This document shows positions 34,801 to 46,800 of a stretch of 64,000 nt of DNA, one piece after another. Both the position numbers and the translations under genes were made by a program. Within the stretch, counting starts at the first letter, position 1. Each line of letters opens with the position of its first letter. This DNA is from Molanna angustata (lineage: Eukaryota; Arthropoda; Insecta; Trichoptera; Molannidae). Below the pieces are notes generated by a model that did not search any database, was not told the DNA's origin, and saw only the letters and a program-made list of their open reading frames with translations. Where the stretch lies: NCBI GenBank assembly GCA_963576475.1, contig OY754980.1:18795822-18859821 (forward strand), in the 5' to 3' direction.

Positions 34801-37800
34801 AGGGAAGTGTTCATCGTTGTTTGTTTTATTATTGTCTTCGTAAATACATGTTATGTTGAAAAATATTAATCTTATTGTGGCTATATTTGTATATTAAGGT
34901 TGATAAGAACAATTCTTTAGGTTTCTCATAAATTTCCTTTTCGTTACAGTGATAGTAAATATCAATTAGGAATTTTGAAATTGATGGCCGTGAAAATATT
35001 CATTATAGGAAATGTGGGGAATAAGTATATTATTTATTTTAAGAATTATATAGGAAATTCGTATTTTATAATTACTTTTGGTGAAGTATAAGTTGAGTTC
35101 GATTGGTTGCACGCTGGTGTCTAGGATTCGATTCCCCAGTGGAATGGGTAATGTTTATATATTTTACATTTCAAATACATTTGGATTAATTTTAGATTAG
35201 CTTGGTGTTGACGATTGTTTATATAAAAATGGAGATATTTTTGTAATTTTACAATTCATGTTATAATTGTTGGGAAGATGGTACTTTTGGTTTCTTTTGT
35301 TAATTCAGTGAAGAGAGAGATATCAGCTCGTACGTATATTATAGTAAACAGTTCAAATTCGTACAGAATTGTTATCATTTATTTATTTAGTTCAGTTTTT
35401 TTTTTGGACATTTCATTTATTGTTTGAAAAAAAAAAAATAATGAAAATATTTATTTCAAAACATTATTTAAATTAAAATTCATATATTTCTCACGTAATC
35501 CTACAAAATTTTGTATTAGAATAGACTATAGGTATATACTTAGAGCCTGACAAATAGATGATAGGTTGATTATATTATTCTTTTGATTCGTTGATTTAGT
35601 GGAAAACCGACTACGGTAATTTAATACGGCAAGTAGTATGTAATTTAAGATTTGAGGGTGAGTTGTTTGTTTCGTTTAGATTTACACTCGAAGTAACACA
35701 TGACAAGAGAATTGGTTATCTATGTTTATATTTTGTTTAATAAATAGGTTATTTGTTGGTCTTTTGAATGGTATAGAATCATAAACAAATAAATTGGTTG
35801 AACATAAGTGTAACTGAGAGGGGTCATTGTCTCGAAGCGCATTTAGGGGTGTGATACACTTAATTGTTTGTTTTTTTTTTACAGTCTTCGTTGTTTTAGA
35901 AGCAGTTGGTATAATAAAATATCTTTGTGTTTAAAAGGGGAATGAAATTTTGTGGTCTCATAAAATACATTTTTGAGTGCATTTGCTGTTGGATGAATCG
36001 GAGTCTTTGATTTTACATAATATTCAAATTAATAGTAGTTTTTTTTCTCTTTGTTCATTGTTAGTATATATTTAGTTACGACTATATTTTACGACTTAAA
36101 GTTTCAGTTCTGTGGGAAAAAGGTGTTGTGTTAAATTTTATAGTCGTTAAAAAATTAATTTAAGAAATTTTGCTGTGACAAATCAATTTTGTTTCGTTTA
36201 TGACATAACATTTTTTTTTGTTTGTCGCATAGGCGCAGTTTATGATGTAATAAATTGGAATGTATTTGGTTGCAGTATGCGTCAATGAATACTTCTTTTT
36301 TATTATATTTTTGGGGTCGCGGACATTTTTGAAGGGTAGATACTTTATGTACCTTTTAAGTAAGAACAGGGAGTTATTACGTTTTCGTGTGCAGTGTTGA
36401 GAGTATATTAATGGTGGTTTGAAGTAATATGTTTTGGCGTAATGTTATTGTAATTAAATTTTATTAAATCGATTAATTGATTCGGGAATTATTTTATTTA
36501 TTTATTTGTTTGAAACATTTGCGCGTGTGAATTTTGCATTAATGGATTTATTGTTTGGTAACGGTTACTTATGACCAATTATTGATTGAGATATTAGCTG
36601 GGTTCATAATAGAATAAAGTTCTTTAATGTTATTTCGAGTACCTACCAGAATTATGTATATATTGAATGTAGATCAAAAATTTTAATGGAGTAGTTAGAT
36701 AAATTGTGTTAATTAATATGCCATACCATACCATGCCATCACGTTATTTCTCTGGTTGGGGTGGGCGGGGAGAGCCGAGCGCCGGACTCCTCTCTTTTGA
36801 CATGCATTCTTCGCTTCGTTCACGTCCATGCATCGTCTCATACACGCTCATCTATTATTCTTACTTCTAACATCTCCATTTTTCAAAATCCTATTTGTTT
36901 GTTCGTGCCAACTCTTTCTTGGCCGACCTCTACTTTTCATTCCTTTTTTTTATCAGCTTTGTATACTTTTTGTCAGACGGTCATCGCTCATTCTTTCTAT
37001 GTGGCCGAATCACATTAGGACATTTATTTTTCATCTTACTTACGATATTTCTTTCAATCGTACATTCTCGTCTAATATCCTCATCTGAAGGGATATTTAT
37101 TTATCGTTTCACTGAAAAAAAATATGGTATGTGTATCTTCGTGCATCATTAAGATAAGTCTGTTTACGATGTATGATTTAGGATTTCATTTTTTCTTCTA
37201 GCGTTATTAGAGCGAGGATTCGTAGTTGAGATACATATACTGAAATGATTATTGACTAATATATTGAATAAGTGGATGTTTTCTCTGTCCCCTTTGAGAA
37301 ATAAAATAAATAATTTTACGATCGTAACTTTTAATTACCATTTCACAGAGATAATATTTCATTTCAAAGGTTCTTAAACTGTAGGGTTTGGGAATAGATT
37401 AGTTATTGTGGGTTTATATTTATCAAAATTAATTTAACTGTTGATGTAGGAGCATTCATCTGCCTTGATTGATTTTATTGTATGATGTAGTATTTAGTAG
37501 TTCTGCAGTTCCTCTTAATTTATTTAGGGGTACTGAATTATATTTAAAATAATAATTTATTTGATTTATATTTTAAAGGGATGTGGTCAATTTTGTATGA
37601 GGAATGTGACAAAGGGACCAAGTTGACATTCCATACATTGGACGTATTTATTGACTTTATTTGGTTTGTAGTATATTTGGACAGATTTATATAACAATTG
37701 AATTTTGGAAATATGAGATATGTTAAGTAAGGGGTTCATATAAATGTTGAAAGCTGTTAGTTTATATTGTCATGTTATATATATGATTCGTTTTGTGTTA

Positions 37801-40800
37801 ATAAATAAATTTTAAATTACTGATAAGATTATATGTTGATAATTTGGGAACTTAGTGTTAATTCCCCATGGGTCATAAATTTCATGGCATTATCTAAAAA
37901 AAAAAAAAAATATTTTAAACTTCGAGTGGTTCAATGTGTTAGGCACTTGTGATATAAATATTTGTTTGTTTAATTGGATTCTTTTACGAGCTAAGTAATA
38001 AGTTATAGATTTTATAGCGCTGCATTTTTTTTTTCTGTTGATATGAAGATATATAAGTGGCGTGCGTTGGGAACATGGTATATGGTATGTACTTGTGTTG
38101 TAATGACATATTTATACGCGCGGGAACAGAAGTAGGGTGACCAAAATATTTTATCGAATGGTACATTATTCGATTGAGAAGGTAGGGTGACCGCATATTT
38201 TTTTTTAAATAGACAAAGGGTGGAATTTCAAAATAGTGTCTTCACTATTATCTATACACTTCAAAGTTTGGATATGGATATCAGGACTTATAGTTGGAGG
38301 GGAGAGTTCTTATATTGAATTTGTTTAATATTTGCCAATTCGCTAAAGGGACAAAGACAGTTAAGGTCGGGGGGGAGAAGGAATAGTGTTGTTTGTTCAT
38401 TTTAGTCGACAATACTTTTCAGGGTGGTTGAATGGAGTAACAATCGGAGGAGAGAAAATCTTAATTTTATAATAGAAATATATAACTATTGAAGTTCTTG
38501 GAATACATTATTTAGATTAGAACAACGCATCGAATTACTTATGAATTTCGGTTGACTATTTAGTTTCTTCTGTGTGAAGTTCCACAATTTTCCTAATAAA
38601 ATTACGTAACTTCAGGGGGGAGAATGTGATGACTTTATTTGATTCGATTAATTATTTGTTTTCTTATATGGTGCATATAGTCTATTATTGTTTGAGGTAT
38701 TCGAGTCGTCTTCTTCATCATTTTTCTGATTAAAATTTCTATTTCGTTATGTAAGACGATTATAAAATACAATGGGATAGTTATTTGATTTGAAAATCGC
38801 CTTCCAAGGGGAGGAATGTGATGACTTTATAATTTTAATATGCACATATGTGTATATATATTATTATTATTAAAGTATGATAAATATAGGTATTTGATAA
38901 TATTAAATTGGAATTGTACACTTTATGGGAGTTCTTTGTTGAAGTCGGTGAAGAATATTATAATATCTACTTACTAAACTAATATGGAATATATTTTGGT
39001 GTCATTGTTGGTAGCTTTGAACTATTCGTTAAGTTTGTTGATGCAAGTCCAAGGTACATGTAGGAATTGTATTAGTGTACCTATCTGGAATCGGAGGGGA
39101 GAGAAATTTGTCTTTAAGTATGTTGATTAGTGGGTGGCGGGGACACTTACTGGCAGATCTTGGTGAATGACGGGGGTACGTGCGAAGCTCCTGGAATTCA
39201 TTTTTTGGCCTTTGTTTTGAATCCAGTAATATAGTATTCATTAATAATTAGCTCGTTTAAAAATAAATTAAATTAATTCTCATTTAATAATCAGTGTTTA
39301 TTTGTGGAACGAGGATGATCATCATTGGACTCTAAAATCATATTTATTTCTTTCTCATTTATTTTTCTATATCTTAAAAATTACAAAATTTCGGTCGATA
39401 AATATTTAAACGAAATAGTGATATTTTGGAAGGCGCTATACTACCGGAGCTGCGCAGGAGATCGATGAGTCTTTTTTTTTATTATTTACTAACAATTTAA
39501 TTATTTTCTTTTGACGTAATAAGATGAGAATACATGAAAAATTTAATATAAATTGGAAAATATAATCATTTTTAAACTATTTTGAATTTTCTTTCAAGTA
39601 CAATTTGAATAAACATAATCTTATTTTAAACCTTATAATCTATTTGAAATTTTTCTATATTTTATTAATTTTATATTTGAAGTATTGTGTTTTTATAACT
39701 GACAGAGTGAAATGAAGTAAACTTGTATAATCCTAATTCCATAAAAATTGCGTGCATGTAGAATTTAGTGATTCATAAATTATTTCTTTATTTAAATTAC
39801 TAATAGCATTATAATACTAACAAAACTCAATAACTCCTTTCCTATAAATGCATGTTAAATTGATAAGTTATCCTATCTCGTAGAAAATTAATAAGTATTA
39901 TTTCCTGTCCTTAATACCAGTATTTTATTTATCGACTATCGTGGTAAAATACTTCACTAATCTAATATAATACTAATCTAATTTACCAAGTCCTTCTACC
40001 TTTGATGTCTCAAAAGACATAACCAACTGACCATTGGTTCCTTTCTTCGAATTACTTCATATATCGTTTATTTATTTGTTTATTTGTCATATAGATAAAT
40101 AAATGAATAAATGAACACTAGAGTTGTGAGGTTATCGATATTTCATGGGTCGAAATGTCCCTATCGCAGCTGAAGTATGTTGGAGATATATACATTTATA
40201 TCAATATATAGTAATGCATGATGTCACAGGTAGTCTAATTAATCCTTGTTAATGCACTCGGACCTGGAAGTAATTTGAAATGGTTGACCAGGATGGAAAC
40301 GAGCGGGTATAGGTGCTCGTTTCAAACTGCATGAAGCATGAAAAATTAGCATGATCTTCTTGAAAATCTGAATTTCCCCAACCTTAAAATGTCAGATGAA
40401 GTATGAAAATCGAGTGAAAAACACAAAACTTTACTAGCCCATTTTGTAGAATCCCTAAAATGTCACTTAAACATCGCTAACGGAAATCAAAGTATCACCC
40501 TATGTGTCTTGAAATAACCATTTTATCTAAAGTAATCAAAATATTCATGTTTCAATCTGTTACTGTAGAAGGAAAATTCGTGTCCTGAAAACTAACATTA
40601 TAAAGATATATTGGACATCTAACAAAATTTGATATAAAACTATTTACGTCACACTCATGGAAAGATCGTCGATTGCATATAAATATTGCCTTTTGTTATA
40701 TAATGTATTTTGGTATTGTTTTGATGTGTTTTCATTACAGCAGGATATACGAAAAGGTAGGAAAACTGAATTTCGTTATTTACTAACCTCCATGAGTGTG

Positions 40801-43800
40801 AAAAAGCGTTAATAAGCATATATCGTGTTTTCTATTGAATTTTATTTATGTTTTTTATGAGAATCATATGAATTTGTTTTAAGATAATTTTTCGTCATCC
40901 TATTTATTCTGTAGGTATATTAATATACTTATATCGATCAAATTGAGTAACAATTAAGTTACATAATTTGGGTTGAGAATCGAAGTTTTATCATTACATT
41001 ATACGAATTTAATAATCCTGTAGTTATAATTTTGTATGTAAATATTAACTATCTTTCAACAGTCGTGGAGTCTGTTAATTTATTAATTATTAATATAATA
41101 TAGGATAAATTTTATTATAAATATTCGTCTGTTTATAACTCGTAAATAAAACACAACGTAGAGGGTCCTTTTTAACGTGAATAATAACAATAATTACTGG
41201 ACGATCATTGGCCAAAATCCGTTGAAAAACATATAAAATTAGCGAAATAAGATAGAAGAATACGATGTTCTTTCATGATAGAATCATTCAATAAAGAATA
41301 TTCAAATAGATGTAATAAATTCTAGATTTACCTTACAGGTAGAGGATAAACTAGTTAGGGAAATTAGCTATAGTACTAGGAAATAGACGTTAGATTTTAA
41401 TAGGTAGTTTAGCTAGCTAGTTTAGGAGGTTATGGATCCACAGAAAAATAGTTTAGGACGATATTTAGTTCAGGTTAGGGTGGAGCCCATCACAATATGT
41501 ATGTCAGGTAATATTTTATTGTAAATTCCAGGAGCAAGAAAGGGATAATGTCGCTGGGCATAAGTTGTCCTTATTAGTGGGGGTTTTATTTGTTGTCTAT
41601 TTCGGGTACTGTTGGAGAATACGCAGTCAGGGTAGAATTCCTGTGTTTATGAAGGTAGGTCATTATAGTTTTCAACGTATAACTGACGGCTGCAAGCTTT
41701 TGGAGATGGCACATATAGATGGTCTGCCCCCCTAGACAACGTGTCATTTAGCTCAATAAGAAAAGAAACAAGAAAAGATGTATGGAAGTGACAGTTGTCA
41801 CGTGACTGGCATCTGTCAATTCCATACATTGAGTTTTCTTTTCTTCAGCTAAATGACACGTTGTCTAGGGGGGCTGGACACGGAAACAACGACAAGGGCA
41901 CATAGCCGGGTTTATTGCCATAAGACAATTTCTGCCAACCAACCCGATCAATGTGAAGTCACTTAAGTTTATTAAGTAAATATAAAATTAAAAATAATAC
42001 AAACAAGAAAGAGAGAAAAAAACATAGCAATGAAGAAAGGAAGGAGGGAACAGAAGAAAGTAGACAGACTATTTGACAAGTATGGTTTTTTTTGTTCACT
42101 TTTAAATATATGTATATAGATTGAGATGACGTAACAATGCCCCTGAGTCAAATCGAAAACGTTTAACAATATCGCCAAACGTTATTTTTACTCTCCAAAC
42201 TATGGAATAGGGGAGAGTCATGATTTCACAATTTTAAGCGTATTTTTTTACATCAATTTCTCAATGGGTATCGTGTAGAGAGTGCACACTGTGAGTTTCG
42301 TCATGATGTGTTTGTATGTATGGCATACGGAAAATCCTTTTTGTGTCCTCTCTACAGCCCAAACTATAAGTCCGATCGACTTCATATTAACATCATATGT
42401 GTAAAGTGCATAGACCTAGAGCTGATTAGTTTTCCATAGACAACTTTTGATTTCTTCTCTATGAATTCATCATTTACGTTGTTTTTTTTGTGTCCTCTCT
42501 GCGGTCCAAACTATAAGTCCGATTGACTTCATATTGATATCATATGTGTTAAGTCCATAAACGTTGAGCTGATTAGTTTTCCATAGACAACGGTTTATTT
42601 TTTCTCAGTGTTTCTTTATGATTTCATCTATTAAAACTGAAAAAATGCTCTCACGACCTGGAAATTAGAGAGATATTAATTTGGTTTCAACTATTTATAC
42701 AACACCAAGAATCTTCATAAAATTGTATTCAAAGTTGGTCAATGTTAAAAGAAAAATATTCAACGGTTTGAAAAATTATATTTTATTTAATGGATTTTTG
42801 TGTCAAACTTATATGTAACAAGAGAATTTTTTTATGTTTGGCAATGTTCAGTTCTTTGATTTCATATTGATATAAGAATATTAATAGCTAGAACTTAGAA
42901 CTGATTAGCTTTTCATAGATATCATAAAATTTCTTCATATTATGATATCACGTGTCAAAATTTTCAAAATGCTCTAACGCTCTTTAAAACAAAATTTATC
43001 TGCTTTTATTAAAATATTTCATACAACATAAGCATTCTTCACCATACTGCATTAATAGTTTGTCTATCTTAATATAAAAATATACTATCGTTAGAAAATT
43101 TATATTCCTGGCAGTAAAATTTAGAATGAATAAAAATGTATATAATTAGATAAATTTCTTATGTATGGAAAAGTTCAGTAATTTGATTTCATGTTATAAT
43201 GTAAAGAGCTTGAACATAGAACTGATTAGCTTTCCATAAATAACAAAAAATTTCTTCATATGATATCACGTGTCAAAATTTTCAAAATGCTATAACGCTC
43301 TTTAAAACAAAATTTATCTGCTTTTAACATAAGCATTCTTCTTCATACTGCATTAATAGTTTGTCTATCTTAATATAAAAATATACTATCGTTAGAAAAT
43401 TTATTTTCCTGGTAGTAAAATTTAGAATCAATAAAATATTTCATATAATATAAGCATATTTTACCATATTGAGATTGTCAACATTGGTGTGGAGAGTTTA
43501 GTGTCGGCCACAACCCACTCGTTTTTGTATGGGATTTGACGTTTGTTGTTTGTTATTGTAGAAAAAAATTATACAGCAAACGTCAAATCCCATACAAAAT
43601 AATAGCGTTTGGCGATATAGCGTTTCGACTTGGCTCAGGCCCCTTATCACTTTCCATTCTATAGTAGCTGAATGTAATTGAAAAAATATCTTATAATTTC
43701 TGTATTGTGAATGGGGATAGCTAGTGTGGTATGTTCAGCAGATCGAAGAGACAGACCGTAATTTGTCAGAAAAACGACGTTATTTTTTAAAATATTGTGG

Positions 43801-46800
43801 TGAATGGGGGATATAAATAATCTTTTAAAGCAATGACAGTAGATGAACGTTATGACTATCTCGAGTCTGTAGCCTACGAAGTATATTTCTACAAGTCGAA
43901 ACGTGACTTCTAGCAATTTGTACACCTTTAAAGGAATTGACAACATTCGAATATTGATCCAAGATACAGTTTGCAGAGAGAACCGAACGCCATGTTCCTA
44001 TTTCTTAAAATACACTTTCACTACATTGACGTCTTATAAACGGTCTTTTATTATTTTTGTATATGCGCAAATATTAACGCCAAACATATTTTTCTCTTAA
44101 AAAGTTATGACGTTTCTTCGCGAATATTTGCCAAGGAAATATTTGCTCATAGGTTTTGTATTTGTTAATGAAATTCTTAGAAAAATATATTGTTTCAAAC
44201 TAGAACTCTCTTTACTGATACGACTAATTTACAATATAATACATGTCTCCAGAATGTGGCAACTTGTTATTGGGTGCGTGTTAAATAATTATTTGACATA
44301 GCACATGTTAGTTGCCCGAGAAGATACATAAAATGAAATAAAAATAATAACAGAAATAACTAATCTTGCTTAAAGAATAATCGTGTAATTTTTTAGAACT
44401 CTCATGTTCTTTTTGACGATTTTCTGTAATTGTATATAAAAAGGTTTTAACTCATTCGTATTTAGTCCTATTTGTCACTTCACTTATTAAGTACTAGCTT
44501 TAATGTCCCGCCGTTGGCCAATGTAAGGAATAAGCAATCGTTTTTATAATATTGTCACAAAATTTTTGCTAAATCGGACTATGAAAAGTAGAAAATGCCA
44601 GATATTTCAAAGGCAAAAAGATTAGAAAGAACACAACTGACTATCTTGACTGGGGACTTTAATGCCAAAATAGGTGGGAAAAAATGGGGAGATCCAGAAT
44701 ACATTGGGAAGTTTGGTTTGAGAAATGAAAGAGGAGAAACACTATTAGATTACTTACAATATGAACAACTGTATTGCACAAACACATTCTTCAAAAAGAA
44801 AAAAACAAAGAAAATGGACATGGAAGAGTCCCGACGGTAAAACAAAAAATGAGATAGACTATATAATTACAAACAACCTGAAATATTGTAAAGATGTAAC
44901 ATATCTAAATCAATTTGACACGGGAAGCGATCATAGACTGGTGAGAGCTTCTTTCAAAATAAACACAAAGGCTGAAAGATACAACATGATCCATAAAAAA
45001 CCCAAAAAAGTACCTACAACTGAAATAATTGCCGCACATCAAGAAGAATTCCAAAATATTCTAAAACAAAAGCTGGGAGCCAAAACAGATCTTCAGATTA
45101 TGGAAATAAACGACCTCACAGATAAAATTACAACAAGTATTCAAACAGCTGTAAAAACAATATCATTCAGGTAGAAAAGAAAGAACCAAAAATGATCTCT
45201 AAACACAATAAAACTTATAGAAGAGAAAAGACATATTAACAGAGATTCAAACGAATATAAAACTCTTAATAAAAATATAAGGAAAGAGATAAGGAAAGAT
45301 ACTAGAAAATACAACACAAATCTCATTATGAACACAATAGAATCAAATAAGAATATGAAAGTGCTTAGATCAAACAACAATTCTGGTAAATCAAACGTAA
45401 TTATTTTTGAAATATAAATTAGCTATAAACCACTTGTTTTTTGAGTCACTTCGCGACATGTTTCGGAAGCGCTGTCCTTCCATCGACCGGCGTGTCGAGA
45501 CTCCGGTCGACACGCCGGTCGATGGAAGGACAGCGCTTCCGAAACATGTCGCGAAGTGACTCAAAAAACAAGTGGTTTATAGCTAATTTATATTTCAAAA
45601 ATGGTTTATATTAACTACCACAAAATATCCGCCGAATCATTAAATGATATCAAACGTAATTAAATTAAAAAATAGAAACGGAAGTACAGAAAATGATAAA
45701 AATATGATAATAAATACAGTGCAAGAGTTTTACACGGAAATTTATAAACCAATTACACAAAATAGAGAAACAAATGTAACTGTGCTAAATGTTGGCTCCA
45801 AAGAGATACCAGAGAAAGATTGTAATGAAATTAAAAATCCACTCAAATACATGAAAAATAATAAAAGTCCAGGTGAAGATCAAGTGACAAGCGACATGAT
45901 AAAGTTGGGTGGGGAAGAAATCATTGAAGCAATAAAAATACTCCTAAACAAGTGCGTAGAACTGGAGGTCATACCTGAAAAGTGGCAAAATTCTGAAGTT
46001 ATACTATGGTATAAAAAAGGGGATCCTGAGAACTTAGAGAATTATCGCCCAATAAGTCTGTTATCCCATACTTACAAACTTCTCATTAAAATTGTCACAA
46101 ATCGTTTAACACCTAAACTGGATTTCTACCAACCAATTGAACAAGCTGGCTTTAGAAAATATTTTGGAACTACAGACCATATCCAAACTCTGCGCCTACT
46201 AATTGAGAAAACTACTGAATATAATATAACAATTCATCTTGCATTCATCGACTATAAAAAAGCATTTGACTCTGTAGAACAATGTGAAATAATAAACGCA
46301 TTAAATGATGCGAGAATTGACTCCAGATATTCAAATCTTATCAAATTTATATATGAACACGCCACCATGGATGCAAGAATCGATGAAAATACAAAAACAG
46401 AAAAAATCAATCTAAAAAGAGGTGTCAGACAAGGAGATACCATATCACCTAAACTATTTACTTATCTATATTATAAATTTGAATGTTTGTATGTATCTAT
46501 CTATGTATGTATCTATGTATGTGTTGAATGCGCTCCTAAACCGCTCATCCGATTACGGTGAAACTTTGGTGAACTGTCGAGAGTATACCAGGGATGGTTT
46601 CTGGCTCAAAATTTTTTTTCTTCTTCTTCATCGAGTATTAGGTCATTTTACCTATGAAGATGGACTATCCTGAGAACCGTTCATCCGATTGCAATGAAAT
46701 TTTGGTGAATTATCGAACGTATGCCCGGGATGATTTCTGGATTTAAAAAATTTTCTTCTTCTTCTTCATCGAGTATCAGGTCATTTTACCTATGAAGGTG

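Larger units (their letters stand above)
32201..38624 (+). other. Internal region of the LTR element
   Basis: 6,424 bp. It holds the leader tandem repeat (32291-32870), three B-box-containing modules (33300, 34660, 35118), a minus-strand LINE fragment (36740-37110) and otherwise unassigned AT-rich sequence. No capsid zinc knuckle, YXDD RT motif or integrase motif recognised. Confidence 0.7.
29331..41494 (+). mobile_element. LTR retroelement, 12,164 bp, no recognisable gag/pol (LARD-like)
   Basis: Two 2,870-bp LTRs (29331-32200 and 38625-41494) run from TGTGATG to CATCACA, with a constant offset of 9,294 bp and identical bases wherever I compared them. The 4-bp duplication ATAT flanks the element (29327-29330, 41495-41498). 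A TGG-initial candidate primer site begins 5 bp after the 5' LTR, and a purine tract (aggggggagaa) precedes the 3' LTR. The 6.4-kb interior has no open frame over about 120 codons and no protease, RT or integrase motif that I can see. A large non-autonomous derivative is the simplest reading. It lies antisense to GPCR-2 in intron 3. Confidence 0.93.

Noticed and set aside
32201..38624. Ty3-, BEL- or retrovirus-like coding region
   Set aside because: Looked for protease, RT and integrase motifs and for a zinc knuckle in all frames; none was recognisable, so the superfamily was not assigned.
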